Shown here piece by piece: positions 35,826-46,965 of a stretch of DNA of 64,000 nucleotides. The stretch spans positions 1,984,001 through 2,048,000 of the forward strand of contig NZ_CP025000.1 of assembly GCF_002808045.1 (NCBI RefSeq), in the 5' to 3' direction. Positions within the stretch are counted from its first letter, which is position 1, and each line of letters starts with the position of its first letter. The translations under genes and the position numbers were made by a program. The stretch comes from Idiomarina sp. X4. GTDB lineage: Bacteria > Pseudomonadota > Gammaproteobacteria > Enterobacterales > Alteromonadaceae. Below the pieces are notes generated by a model, which saw only the letters and a program-made list of their open reading frames with translations, did no database searches and was not told where the DNA came from.

Positions 35826-37450
35826 GATTGCACTCCTTGTTGAGCTTTATCTTGCTGAACTGAATGCGCCTGCTGAATCGCCAAAATTACCGCTTTGGCT
35901 TTGCCTTCCGTTTCAGCAACTTCGCTGTCAGGATTTGAGTCATGCACGACACCAGCGCCAGCTTGAACTATCGCTTCACCGTTTTTAACGAAGGCTGAGC
36001 GAATCACAATGCAAGTGTCCATGTCGCCATTTCCTGCCAAATAGCCAACCGCACCGCCATAACTCCCGCGACGCTGCTTTTCAACCTGACGAATTAACGT
36101 CGCGGCGCTGACTTTGGGAGCTCCAACTAACGTGCCCATATTCATGCAAGCCCGGTAAGCGTGCAAAGCGTCGCAGTCGTCTCTTAACTTCGCCACAACG
36201 CGTGACACTAAATGCATGACCTGTGAGTAACGGTCCACTTGCAGTAAGTCGGCGACATAACGGCTGCCGGTTTCACTAATACGCGCCAGGTCGTTACGAG
36301 CTAAGTCCACCAACATCAAATGTTCAGCCAGCTCTTTTTGGTCAAGTCTTAATTCTAACTCCATACGGCTGTCTAGATCTGGGTTAATGCTGCCATCGGC
36401 ATTTTTTCCCCGTGGGCGCGTACCGGCGATAGGGTAGAGTTCAACTTCGTTTGCTTCTTTTTGGTATTTTAGAGCTGACTCTGGTGAGGCGCCGAACAGA
36501 GAGAAGTCCGGGTGGCTCATGAAGAACATATAAGGTGACGGGTTGTTTTTCTTTAGCTGATTATAGGCAGCCAGAGGTTCCGGGCAGGGCATTTTAAATC
36601 GGCGCGATGGCACTACCTGGAAAATATCCCCAGCGACAATGTTCTTTTTCAGTTGAGTAACAATGTAAGCAAACTCGTCAGCCGAGGGTGTTGCGGTTAC
36701 TTCAACGTCAATCGGCAGTGGTTTGGGTGTTATTGCCGGCAACTGGCAGCGAGCCGCTAGTTCACCAACACGCTGACTCATGGCCTGGTAACGCTTATCA
36801 CGGTCTGTGCCCCCAAAAACACTGCCAAGTAGCTCGGTGGTTTGCGCTTGATGATCAATAATGAGCAGGGTTTCAGCTAAGTAAAAAACGTAATCAGGGC
36901 AGTCGTTTTCACCTTCTTCAACCTGTGGTAACGGCTCGTAGCTGGCGACAAAGTCATAGGCAAACGCACCACCGAGAAACACTGAAAATGGATGCTGCTG
37001 TGCTGTGTCGTTTGCTTTGATTAATTGCTGCTGCAGAATGCGTAATGGCTCCATATTGCTGATTTGGCGAAGCCGTGAATCTTCATCGATTGGCACGTCC
37101 CTCGTCGTGTTTCCAGCAGCAGTAAAATCTGCGACTAAACCATCCTTAATAGTGGTGATTGCCGCGCAGTCCTCCAGTTTTTTCTGAATCCATGGAAGCA
37201 GGGCGTTACCATTGTCTGTCAGCGCCTGAATAGTCACTTGTTGCTCGTTACAGGTAAGCTGCAACGCGGCATCAATCAGCAATAAGCTTTTGACTTGTTG
37301 TTTGGTACCAATGTCAGCCGAATCAAGCAATAAATGGGCACCATTGGCATGGCAGGTATTTTGGTAAACCTGTAGCGGTTCCGCTTGATAAGGCAGTGAC
37401 ACTCTCAGCGTCTCTAAATTGCCGTCTTGTTCAGTTGTCAGGTTGTTCAC
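35822..37450 (-). CDS. trpE: Anthranilate synthase component I
   Basis: A 542-residue chorismate-binding enzyme making anthranilate. The tryptophan-feedback element reads LLLDSADI (serine kept), and catalytic motifs include PSPYMFFM, GASPESALKY, and the end GAPKVSA and AGAGVVHDSNP. I place the start at GTG 37450, six bases after a GAGG element. The longer frame to 37504 would begin inside the attenuator hairpin and is rejected. Expression is set by the trpL attenuator just upstream, and a four-base overlap couples it to trpG. Confidence 0.95.
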   Translation of the reverse strand: MNNLTTEQDGNLETLRVSLPYQAEPLQVYQNTCHANGAHLLLDSADIGTKQQVKSLLLIDAALQLTCNEQQVTIQALTDNGNALLPWIQKKLEDCAAITTIKDGLVADFTAAGNTTRDVPIDEDSRLRQISNMEPLRILQQQLIKANDTAQQHPFSVFLGGAFAYDFVASYEPLPQVEEGENDCPDYVFYLAETLLIIDHQAQTTELLGSVFGGTDRDKRYQAMSQRVGELAARCQLPAITPKPLPIDVEVTATPSADEFAYIVTQLKKNIVAGDIFQVVPSRRFKMPCPEPLAAYNQLKKNNPSPYMFFMSHPDFSLFGASPESALKYQKEANEVELYPIAGTRPRGKNADGSINPDLDSRMELELRLDQKELAEHLMLVDLARNDLARISETGSRYVADLLQVDRYSQVMHLVSRVVAKLRDDCDALHAYRACMNMGTLVGAPKVSAATLIRQVEKQRRGSYGGAVGYLAGNGDMDTCIVIRSAFVKNGEAIVQAGAGVVHDSNPDSEVAETEGKAKAVILAIQQAHSVQQDKAQQGVQS

Positions 37451-37505
37451 CTCAGACCTCGTTTTTTCTTGTTGATTTTTAAACCTGCTCCAGTGAAACG
37501 GCAAT

Positions 37506-37535
37506 AAAAAAACCCGCTCAAAGGAGCGGGTTTTT
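37506..37535 (-). terminator. trp attenuator (segments 3:4)
   Basis: On the minus strand AAAAACCCGCTC pairs with GAGCGGGTTTTT around a CTTT loop, followed by a run of T residues to 37506. It lies between trpL and trpE. A second GAGCGGG inside the trpL codons (37581-37575) can pair with the CCCGCTC arm and so prevent the terminator from forming, the classic segment 2:3 antiterminator. Confidence 0.93.
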
Positions 37536-37566
37536 CAAAGTGAAGCTATTTACGTTACACGCACAA

Positions 37567-37629
37567 CTACACCACCCGCTCGTTCGGGAAGTGCCACCAC
37601 CAATGTTGGGTTGTTGTACGTAAAAACAT
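37567..37629 (-). CDS. trpL: trp operon leader peptide
   Basis: A 20-residue leader peptide, MFLRTTTQHWWWHFPNERVV in all, with three consecutive tryptophan codons (37602-37594). Its last codons hold segment 2 (GAGCGGG) that can pair with segment 3 of the terminator; CGTACAAC (37620-37613) can pair with GTTGTGCG (37567-37560) to form the competing 1:2 stem. Ribosome stalling at the Trp codons when charged tRNA-Trp is scarce would free segment 2 and switch on trpE-A. It is too short for ordinary gene finders. The mechanism is the established one for enterobacterial and Vibrio trp operons. Confidence 0.92.
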   Translation of the reverse strand: MFLRTTTQHWWWHFPNERVV

Positions 37630-37666
37630 AAGTTGTATAGCTCTCTTAATTTGCGTTAATGCTGAC

Positions 37667-37695
37667 AAACTAACGCTTGAGCGAAAGTCTGTCAA
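37667..37695 (-). promoter_or_regulatory. Candidate trp operon promoter
   Basis: On the minus strand TTGACA (37695-37690) lies 17 bases before TAGTTT (37672-37667), about 40 bases upstream of trpL. The -35 box is perfect, the -10 box matches only partly. GCGTTA and TAACGC form a 6-base dyad just downstream. I do not see the CTAG-based TrpR operator, so repression by TrpR is uncertain. The promoter overlaps the terminator region of the S10 peptidase gene. Confidence 0.5.
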
Positions 37696-37724
37696 CAGTT
37701 GTTTTGACTTGTGTATGCAAATAA

Positions 37725-39260
37725 TTACTTATATTCAGCAGGCTGACCATTAGAATCAGACTGACGAATAAATTCGCGCAAGTCGTTATTGGCTTTTTCT
37801 AAGTCGGCACGACGCAAGTACATCATGTGGCCGCTGCGGTAGCCTTTAAAGTCAATACGGTCACTCATTTGCGCACTTGGGTCTAAATGCCACATGTTGT
37901 ACTTCGCATCGAAGTAGTTAGTCGCACCATCAAAGTAGCCTGACTGAATTAAAACATTCAGATAAGGGTTTTGCGCCATGGCTTGACGTAACTGTTTACC
38001 GGTGTTGTTGTTTGAGCGATCCCACGGATGAACCGGACCAAACATATTGTATTTGATGTCGGTCTCAAAGTTGAGCTCTTCACTCAGATAGTAATTAATG
38101 GCTGGGGTGAAAGAGTGCAACCATGACGTGAGTTCAGCATTGTAGTCAGGGCGGTCGCCAGCACGTTTTTCATCTAAGCCCAAATAACGCGAATCTAGGC
38201 GGCCAATAGTGCGGTCGCGGTCACGCAGTAGTTCTTTCCAGAAGTACCAAGTGCTTGGCGCTAGGTTATTATCCAGTACCGCTTGTTTCGACAAACCTGA
38301 GTAATAGGCTACACGCTCAGCCATTTGCTCGCGGGCTTCACCGGTTAGCATAGCGCCTTTCGCTAGTGCAGGCAGATACTGTTCAAGTGCAAAGCGCTCC
38401 ACTTCCGGAAGCATTTCTTCCAGGTCTTTATTTTGTAAAGCATCTGGCAGTGCATCGTGATACCAGGCTGCGGCTGCAAAGTATGGCAGTTGGTTGGCTT
38501 GTTTTACCGGGCCATCGCGGTCAATACCAATATCGGTTGGCGATACAAGAATAACGCCGTTGAGGTACATCCACTGGCTGTTTTGCAGCTCCAGTGCAAG
38601 ACCAGAAACGCGTGTTGTGCCGTAACTTTCACCGATCAAATACTTTGGTGAGCGCCAGCGATCCATACGAGACGTAAAAGTGTTCATCCATTCGGCTAAA
38701 TACTTAATGTCGGCATTAACGCCAAAGAACATGTCCTTTTGCTTCTCGCGTGACGGCATTTCGCCTTTTTCATTGGGCAGAACGCGCGAGTAACCGGTAT
38801 TGACCGGGTTAATGAAAACAATGTCAGCTACGTCGAGAATGGAGTGGGGGTTATCTTGTACGCCGTAAGGCTGCACTGGATAACCTTCGTCGCTTAGGTT
38901 TAAGACTTTGGGTCCCGTGTAGGCGATGTGCATCCAGACTGACGCAGATCCGGGGCCACCATTGAACGAGTAAACAATTGGGCGTGATTCACGGTTGTCG
39001 ACGTCCTGGCGCTCATAATACGTATAGAATAATGAAGCCGTTGGGTTACCTTCCTCGTCCCAGACAGGCTGAGTGCCCGCAGTGGCAGTGTAGTCAACAG
39101 TTTCGCCATTAATTTCAACGCTATGTTCGGTAACGACCTCGGTGTCGACCGGCAGCATGCGTTTATGGTTGGTTGAGCTTTCTTCGGCAACAACAGGTGC
39201 TGATACTACTGAGCAGCCCATCAGTGACAAAGTGGCAATAAGAGCAAGACCCTTTCGCAT
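37725..39260 (-). CDS. S10-family serine carboxypeptidase-like lipoprotein
   Basis: A 511-residue secreted peptidase. A lipobox (LMGCS) follows a short hydrophobic segment, so it is anchored to the envelope. The S10 triad is visible: nucleophile in LIGESYGTTR, Asp in SGYFDGATNYFD and His in YRSGHMMYLR; the YSFNGGPGSASVWMH substrate-binding loop is intact. It likely trims C-terminal residues from peptides taken from the surroundings, fitting the protein-rich diet of Idiomarina-like bacteria (inference). Start is ATG 39260 after GGAG in place of ATG 39275. It runs away from a secreted unknown across 148 bases. Confidence 0.92.
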   Translation of the reverse strand: MRKGLALIATLSLMGCSVVSAPVVAEESSTNHKRMLPVDTEVVTEHSVEINGETVDYTATAGTQPVWDEEGNPTASLFYTYYERQDVDNRESRPIVYSFNGGPGSASVWMHIAYTGPKVLNLSDEGYPVQPYGVQDNPHSILDVADIVFINPVNTGYSRVLPNEKGEMPSREKQKDMFFGVNADIKYLAEWMNTFTSRMDRWRSPKYLIGESYGTTRVSGLALELQNSQWMYLNGVILVSPTDIGIDRDGPVKQANQLPYFAAAAWYHDALPDALQNKDLEEMLPEVERFALEQYLPALAKGAMLTGEAREQMAERVAYYSGLSKQAVLDNNLAPSTWYFWKELLRDRDRTIGRLDSRYLGLDEKRAGDRPDYNAELTSWLHSFTPAINYYLSEELNFETDIKYNMFGPVHPWDRSNNNTGKQLRQAMAQNPYLNVLIQSGYFDGATNYFDAKYNMWHLDPSAQMSDRIDFKGYRSGHMMYLRRADLEKANNDLREFIRQSDSNGQPAEYK

Positions 39261-39408
39261 GAGATTGTTCTCCATTTTTATAATGTCGCTTCAGATTAAC
39301 AAATAATTACTTTAAAGAGTCAAAGGTTATGCGATTATTGGGTTTATTCCTGCGACTGGACTCTCGTTTTTAGTCTGGTTTTAAAAGATTGGATTTCAGA
39401 GGTTAACT

Positions 39409-40107
39409 ATGATGAACAACAAGTTAGTGACTGCGGTCTTTGGCTTTTTATTATCAATGACCAGTATAGCAGCGTCTGCCCAAAGCCTGTCCGACGCAAT
39501 GAAAGATGGCTTACAAACGATGGCGTCAGAGCAGTTAAACGCTGATTTAGACGTCGGTGAATTACAGGTCAATTCATTGACGGATGGTCTGACGGCGAAC
39601 AAAGTACGCCTGGCGACTCGTGTTGACGAATTGTCAGAGCCGGAGAATCAGCTATTGCTAGCGAAACAGCTTGTTTTAACAGGAGACTGGCAGGCGCTAG
39701 GCAGTAGTCGTGTCGATATCTCTAAAATCGCAGTGTCCGACGCGCAGCTAACGGTTTCTTATTATGGTACCGGGCGCTCAAATTTGCATGAGTTTTTAAA
39801 GCAAATGAGTGGTATGAAGGTGCAAAAAATCAACTCAGTGCCGCTTCGCTGGCAAGTCGATGAATGGGTGATGGACAATGTCACTATTAATTTGTTTGAT
39901 AAAGGTGAGCCGATTCTCAGTGTTCACGTGGATGAATTGGCGTTAACCGACTTACAGTCAATGCAAGACCCTGATGCCCAGGTGAAAGAGCTTCTCTGGC
40001 CAATTCTCGATCAAGTAATTGAACAAGTGCGTAGGGGCAACTCAAGCTTGCAGGTAGATAGTATGGCGCTTTCGAGGTTCTTATTGCGTGAAGCTATGGC
40101 GTTCTAA
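39409..40107 (+). CDS. Secreted protein of unknown function (AsmA-like appearance)
   Basis: I do not recognise this 232-residue protein by family. It has a signal peptide (hydrophobic core about residues 6-20, cleavage near ASA-QSL), no further helices, and a mature part rich in short alternating beta-type segments with LNADLDVGELQVNSL, SRVDISKIAVSDAQLTVSYYG and VDELALTDLQ, which resembles the AsmA/DUF748 class of periplasmic proteins linked to outer-membrane lipid transport. The C-terminus is helical. It is single, divergent from the S10 peptidase and 70 bases before fadH. AsmA kinship is a visual impression only. Confidence 0.65.
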   Translation: MMNNKLVTAVFGFLLSMTSIAASAQSLSDAMKDGLQTMASEQLNADLDVGELQVNSLTDGLTANKVRLATRVDELSEPENQLLLAKQLVLTGDWQALGSSRVDISKIAVSDAQLTVSYYGTGRSNLHEFLKQMSGMKVQKINSVPLRWQVDEWVMDNVTINLFDKGEPILSVHVDELALTDLQSMQDPDAQVKELLWPILDQVIEQVRRGNSSLQVDSMALSRFLLREAMAF

Positions 40108-40114
40108 ACTTGAG

Positions 40115-40163
40115 TTAAACGGGTTTACGAAGTACAGTTAGGAAAAATTAAACACCCGTTTAA
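40115..40163. repeat. 10-bp inverted repeat upstream of fadH
   Basis: TTAAACGGGT (40115-40124) and ACCCGTTTAA (40154-40163) are perfect arms separated by 29 bases, in the gap between the secreted unknown and fadH and ending 14 bases before the fadH GTG. No T tract follows, so it is more likely an operator or an mRNA hairpin over the fadH ribosome binding region than a terminator. Confidence 0.5.
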
Positions 40164-40168
40164 AATAA

Positions 40169-42198
<2,030 letters not shown>

Positions 42199-42199
<1 letters not shown>

Positions 42200-43026
42200 T
42201 GACTTTATATGACCTGCATTGTCATAGTACTCACTCAGACGGCTCTTTATCGGTCAAAGAGCTACTGCACCGTGCCTGTGAGTACAACGTTGATGTACTG
42301 GCGTTAACCGATCATGACTGCATTGAAGGGATAGCTGAGGCGAAAGCACTGATCGAAAAAGAACAGTTGCCGCTTCAGTTTATTAACGGCGTGGAAATTA
42401 GCTGCCGCTGGGAAAGTTTTGAAATTCATATTGTTGGTTTGAATTTTGACCCTGACGACGAACATTTAAAAGGTTTGCTGGCGCAACAACAGCAACGCCG
42501 TCAGGAACGCTTCACTGCGATTTTAGAAAAATTGGAAAAACGCGGTGTTATGTTGTCGGCCGAAGAATGCAACGCCGATGGTATGCCAACTCGCAAACAT
42601 ATCGCTGATACAATGGTTGCAAAAGGCATTGTCAGCCATCCACAAAAGGCCTTTGATCATTATATTGGCAAAGGCAACAGCGCCTATGTTACCCCGCAGT
42701 GGTGCGACATTCCGGAGGCTATTGAAGCCATTCATAAGGCGGGTGGTCAGGCAGTGCTGGCGCATCCTCATGCGTACAAAATGTCGAATAAATGGCTGCG
42801 TCGTTTGCTGATAGAAGGCAAAGAATGGGGGCTTGATGGCATGGAAGTCAGCTTGAGTCAGCAATCGCCCGGACACCGTGATACGCTTGCTAAAATGAGT
42901 CAGGAATATGGTTTAAAAGCGTCTCAGGGCTCTGATTTTCATTACCCGGGTAATTGGCGTGAGCTCGGTAAAAACCTTTGTCTGCCAGCCGACTGTGTGC
43001 CAATATGGGAGCATTGGTCACACTAG
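42199..43026 (+). CDS. rnm: PHP-domain RNase AM (YciV/TrpH)
   Basis: A 275-residue PHP-domain phosphoesterase with metal-binding motifs DLHCHSTHSDG at the N-terminus, LTDHDC, AHPHAYK, and QGSDFHYPG at the end. E. coli Rnm (YciV, formerly TrpH) is a 5'-3' exonuclease that matures the 5' ends of rRNAs and degrades short RNAs. The position next to yciO and scpAB-rluB matches the trp-flanking order of E. coli. Confidence 0.93.
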
Positions 43027-43044
43027 AAAAGGTTGGGGTAGGTT

Positions 43045-43668
43045 ATGAGTCAATTTTTTGAAATTCATCCGGAAAATCCTCAGGCGCGTCTAATTCAGCA
43101 AGCCGTACAAATTATTCGCCAGAGCGGGGTGGTGGTTTACCCAACCGACTCAGGCTACGCCATTGGTTGCCAAATTGGTGATAAGGCCGCTGCCGACCGT
43201 ATTTGTCGAATTCGCGATATCGATAAAGAGCACAACTTTACGTTGATGTGCCGTGATCTCTCGGAATTATCAACTTATGCCCGCGTCGACAACGATGCGT
43301 TCCGCTTACTGAAAAACAACACGCCGGGACCATACACCTTCATTTTAAAAGGCACGAAAGAGGTGCCCAAGCGTCTGTTGAACCCAAAACGGAAAACCAT
43401 TGGCATTCGTGTACCAACCAACCGCATTGCAATGGCGCTTTTAGAAGAACTTAATGAGCCGTTAATGTCGACCAGTCTTATTCTCGGGGATGGGGAACTG
43501 GCAGAGTCTGACCCTGAAGAAATTCGCGATAAACTTGAGAAATTAGTCGACTTAATTGTTGATGGCGGTCACTTAGGGGAACAACCGACTACGGTTGTTG
43601 ATCTGTCAGAAGGAGCGCCGGTGATACGTCGTGAAGGCTCTGGTGAGACAGAACCATTTGACTTTTAA
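43045..43668 (+). CDS. yciO: Sua5/YciO/YrdC-family protein YciO
   Basis: A 207-residue YrdC-fold protein with the ATP/carbamoyl-binding pattern GVVVYPTDSGYAIGC, CRIRDIDKEHNFTLMC, PGPYTFILKGTKEVPKRLLNPKRKTIGIRVP. YciO is the paralogue of the threonylcarbamoyl-AMP synthase TsaC; its own physiological role is unclear. It lies 18 bases after rnm. Confidence 0.92.
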   Translation: MSQFFEIHPENPQARLIQQAVQIIRQSGVVVYPTDSGYAIGCQIGDKAAADRICRIRDIDKEHNFTLMCRDLSELSTYARVDNDAFRLLKNNTPGPYTFILKGTKEVPKRLLNPKRKTIGIRVPTNRIAMALLEELNEPLMSTSLILGDGELAESDPEEIRDKLEKLVDLIVDGGHLGEQPTTVVDLSEGAPVIRREGSGETEPFDF

Positions 43669-43678
43669 GGCGAATTAA

Positions 43679-44494
43679 ATGGCTGAACAACAGTCGTTAC
43701 CACTGGGGTTTGTTCGTGGTGAGCCGGTTATTGAAAAACCGGAAGATCTCTACATTCCTCCCGACGCACTGGAAGTGATTTTGGACTCTTTCAGTGGCCC
43801 TATGGACTTGCTGTTGTACTTAATTCGCAAGCAAAAGCTCGATATTGTCGATATGCCCATTTTGACCATTACCCGACAGTACGTTGAGTACGTGGAAATG
43901 ATGAAAGAGCTGAAGCTGGAGTTGGCGGCGGACTATTTGGTGATGGCGGCGATATTGGCGGAAATTAAAAGCCGATTGCTGTTGCCGAAGCCACCGCAGG
44001 AAGATGATGAAGAGGAAGATCCGCGAGCAGAGCTGGTGCGGCGCTTAAAGGAGTATGAGGCGATACGCGAAGGGGCGGAGTATATTGACGGACAACCGCA
44101 GGTTGGTCGGGATATTTTATTAAGCGAAGTGGCAACTGATGCGCGCGAGCATGTGATAACACCACCACCCGAAGTAACCATCGAAGACTTAACGCTTGCG
44201 TTTAGCCGGGTGTTGCAGCAGGTTGAACTCAATGCCCATCATCATATTCAACGTGAGCAGCTGTCGACCCGTCAACGAATGAGTCAGGTTATTGAGCTGT
44301 TGTCAGAAAAAAAGTACGTTGCCTTCAGTCAGTTGTTCAAACGTTCAGAGGGACGTGCGGGCGCAGTGGTCAGTTTTTTAGCAATTTTAGAACTTGTGAA
44401 GGAATCAATGGTAGAATTGTCACAAGTTGAACCCATGAGTGATATTCGTATCAGCTTGAGAAATCGTCAGCAGGATGAATCCGTTACAGCTTAA
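43679..44494 (+). CDS. scpA: Segregation and condensation protein A
   Basis: A 271-residue kleisin. The N-terminal FSGPMDLLLYLIRKQKLDI and DYLVMAAILAEIKSRLLLPK match ScpA; the acidic linker EDDEEEDPRAE precedes the C-terminal winged helix that binds the SMC head. With ScpB it forms the SMC-ScpAB condensin-like complex. A proteobacterial MksB/SMC partner is not in the window. It starts 10 bases after yciO and overlaps scpB by 20 bases. Confidence 0.95.
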   Translation: MAEQQSLPLGFVRGEPVIEKPEDLYIPPDALEVILDSFSGPMDLLLYLIRKQKLDIVDMPILTITRQYVEYVEMMKELKLELAADYLVMAAILAEIKSRLLLPKPPQEDDEEEDPRAELVRRLKEYEAIREGAEYIDGQPQVGRDILLSEVATDAREHVITPPPEVTIEDLTLAFSRVLQQVELNAHHHIQREQLSTRQRMSQVIELLSEKKYVAFSQLFKRSEGRAGAVVSFLAILELVKESMVELSQVEPMSDIRISLRNRQQDESVTA

Positions 44495-45044
44495 GCAACT
44501 AATAGAAGCGGCGTTGTTTGCCCATCCACAGCCATTATCGGCGGAACAGCTTTATCAACTGTTGTTGAGTGAAGGTGAAGCCTCATTGGCTACGGTTAAA
44601 GCGTTGTTGAAAGACTTGCAAGCGGATTATCAGGAGCGCGGTATTGAGTTAGTCAAAGTCGCCTCTGGTTATCGATTCCAGACGCGTGCAGAATTGGGGC
44701 AACGCTTAGCGTCGTTATGGCAGGAAAAACCACAAAAGTATTCTCAGGCCTTGTTGGAAACGCTGGCACTGATTGTCTACAGGCAACCCATTACGCGTGG
44801 GGAAATCGAACAAATTCGTGGGGTTAGTGTCAGTAGTAATATTATTAAGACACTACAGGAACGAAACTGGATAAAAGTGGTGGGCCACAAAGAAGTGCCG
44901 GGACGTCCACAACTGTATGCCAGTACAAAAGAGTTTTTAGATGATTTTAATTTAAGCGATTTATCCGAATTACCGGATATCGATACGCTTGATGAAGACG
45001 ATGAACGTACCGCTGAGACAGCGATTAACGAGAGAGAACAGTAA
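44475..45044 (+). CDS. scpB: Segregation and condensation protein B
   Basis: A 189-residue two-winged-helix protein. Typical segments are [18 protein letters not shown] near the start and [25 protein letters not shown] in the second domain. It dimerises and binds ScpA. It overlaps scpA by 20 bases and has only a weak ribosome binding site, so translation is probably coupled; rluB follows after two bases. Confidence 0.95.
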   Translation: MNPLQLKQLIEAALFAHPQPLSAEQLYQLLLSEGEASLATVKALLKDLQADYQERGIELVKVASGYRFQTRAELGQRLASLWQEKPQKYSQALLETLALIVYRQPITRGEIEQIRGVSVSSNIIKTLQERNWIKVVGHKEVPGRPQLYASTKEFLDDFNLSDLSELPDIDTLDEDDERTAETAINEREQ

Positions 45045-45046
45045 GA

Positions 45047-45904
45047 ATGACCGAAAAGTTACAAAAGGTATTAGCCCGCTCAGGACATGGTTCCAGACGA
45101 GAAATTGAAGCCAAAATTGCGGCTGGACGCATTCGTGTCAACGGAATGGTCGCACAGCTGGGCGAGCGAGTTGATGCAGACGCAAAAGTTCGTATAGATG
45201 GTCATGAAGTTGAAATAAAGCCTGAAGAAGAGGTTATCTGCCGGGTTTTGATGTACCACAAGCCCGAAGGCGAATTGTGTACGCGCAAAGATCCAGAAGG
45301 GCGCCCTACGGTATATGATCGTTTACCGCGCATGAGCGGCGCACGTTGGGTTGCCGTTGGCAGGTTGGATGTTAATACTTCGGGCTTACTGTTATTTACT
45401 ACCGATGGTGAATTAGCTAATCGGTTAATGCATCCTAGCCAGCAGGTTGAGCGTGAATACGCTGTACGTATTTTCGGTGAAGTCGACGATAAAATGATAA
45501 GTCGTCTTAAAAAGGGCGTACAGTTAGAAGACGGCCCAGCGCACTTTAATTCGATAAAGCCTGCCGGTGGTGATGGCATGAACCGCTGGTTCCACGTAAC
45601 CATTAGCGAAGGTCGTAATCGTGAAGTGCGCCGTTTGTGGGAATCACAGGAAGTTCAGGTGAGTCGCCTTATTCGTGTTCGCTACGGTGATATTCCGCTT
45701 GAGCAGGGATTACCGCAAGGTGGCTGGTCGGAAATGCCGCTGGAGCAGGTGAATGTGTTGAGGAAGCAAGTGAAACTGCCGCCTGAAGAGCGTTCATTTA
45801 TCGATCCGCGGCACCAGGAGTCCAGACAGCGAAAATTTGCCAAAATACGCCGGGCAACAGCAAAACATCGTCAACATAAGAAGACTGATAAGCGTCGCAA
45901 ATAA
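45047..45904 (+). CDS. rluB: 23S rRNA pseudouridine(2605) synthase
   Basis: A 285-residue enzyme with an S4 RNA-binding domain (residues about 1-60, [19 protein letters not shown]) and an RsuA-type catalytic domain with the catalytic aspartate in [19 protein letters not shown]. The basic tail ([13 protein letters not shown]) is typical of RluB. It isomerises one uridine of 23S rRNA. It overlaps the next gene's start by one base. Confidence 0.94.
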   Translation: MTEKLQKVLARSGHGSRREIEAKIAAGRIRVNGMVAQLGERVDADAKVRIDGHEVEIKPEEEVICRVLMYHKPEGELCTRKDPEGRPTVYDRLPRMSGARWVAVGRLDVNTSGLLLFTTDGELANRLMHPSQQVEREYAVRIFGEVDDKMISRLKKGVQLEDGPAHFNSIKPAGGDGMNRWFHVTISEGRNREVRRLWESQEVQVSRLIRVRYGDIPLEQGLPQGGWSEMPLEQVNVLRKQVKLPPEERSFIDPRHQESRQRKFAKIRRATAKHRQHKKTDKRRK

Positions 45905-46965
45905 TGAAGGGCTCTGCAAAGCGTTGGTTAGCAGATTTCTCTGGTAATCAACGTTTATTATTAGCGTGGCCTTATCGTAAAGACGTTTGGCGAGATAATG
46001 CGGTGCCTGCTCGCGAAATTATTGCTGAGTTAGTGCGTCTGGTCAGTCACTATACCCCTGTCACATTACTGGTTCACCCGGACTACCTGGACTCTATACC
46101 AACCGGGCTGAATGAATATTGTTCTGTTACCATGGAGCGATACGATGATATTTGGCTACGTGATACGTTGCCGCTATGGCTTTATCAGAATGAAGAAACG
46201 TCTGGTTGTGTCTTTCAATTTGATGGCTGGGGCGGTGTGCAGTCAGCGGTGCAGTTTGATAAAAGCTTAGCGTCGCAAGTTTCCTCAAAATTAAGGCGTC
46301 CGTTATCGACACAAGCGCTGATTAGCGAAGGTGGGGCTTTTACGCATAATGGTGAGGGTACTTGGTTGGTTAGCTTGTCCAGCATCATGCAGCGTAATGC
46401 TAGCTTCTCGAAAGAAGCTATTAAGAGTAAGTTAACGGACTACTTTTCGGGCGAATCCCTGTATTTCTTTGAAGGAGCGCTGGTAGCCGATGAAACCCAT
46501 GGCCATATGGATAATATGGCGTTGTTTCTTAATGAAAACACCCTTATCTATGCCGCAACCAGCGACAGTAGGCACCCTGACTATAAGACTTGTATGCGAA
46601 TAGCGGAGTTTGTCAAACAGCTGCCGGATTCTATTCGGAAAGTGCCGGTTCCGTTACCTAAACCACAACGACCTACTACTGGCGAGCGCGACGATCTGGA
46701 GCAGCTCCAAACCAGTTTAAATAGAACCGAAGAGGTTCCTTTACTATGCAGTTATATTAATGTGCTTCAGACAGACTCTGTTGTAATCGTGCCCGAATTT
46801 GACTTACCTTCAGACGCTGAAGCATTGTCGGTAATACGAAAAGCGGTTGGTGATAAAACGGTACTGAGTGCACCGGCTCGGGAATTGGTGCTTGGCGGTG
46901 GTGGATTGCACTGCATTAGTCACAATCTTGCGGGCTTACGCAATGACCAAACGTTGGCGCCCTGA
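45904..46965 (+). CDS. Agmatine deiminase / peptidyl-arginine deiminase family protein
   Basis: A 353-residue guanidine-group-modifying enzyme of the AguA/PAD family. Active-site segments are DIWLRDTLPLW, FEGALVADETHGHMDNMALF (His of the triad), and the catalytic Cys in GGGGLHCISHN. AguA converts agmatine to N-carbamoylputrescine. No partner amidohydrolase (aguB) lies nearby, so polyamine synthesis is not shown. The ATG overlaps the rluB stop (TAATG), and the 3' end overlaps the convergent GGDEF gene by 30 bases. Confidence 0.86.
   Translation: MKGSAKRWLADFSGNQRLLLAWPYRKDVWRDNAVPAREIIAELVRLVSHYTPVTLLVHPDYLDSIPTGLNEYCSVTMERYDDIWLRDTLPLWLYQNEETSGCVFQFDGWGGVQSAVQFDKSLASQVSSKLRRPLSTQALISEGGAFTHNGEGTWLVSLSSIMQRNASFSKEAIKSKLTDYFSGESLYFFEGALVADETHGHMDNMALFLNENTLIYAATSDSRHPDYKTCMRIAEFVKQLPDSIRKVPVPLPKPQRPTTGERDDLEQLQTSLNRTEEVPLLCSYINVLQTDSVVIVPEFDLPSDAEALSVIRKAVGDKTVLSAPARELVLGGGGLHCISHNLAGLRNDQTLAP

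Noticed and set aside
37451-37504. N-terminal extension of trpE to ATG 37504
   Set aside because: It would begin at the base of the attenuator hairpin and add 18 residues that do not match TrpE; GTG 37450 has the ribosome binding site.
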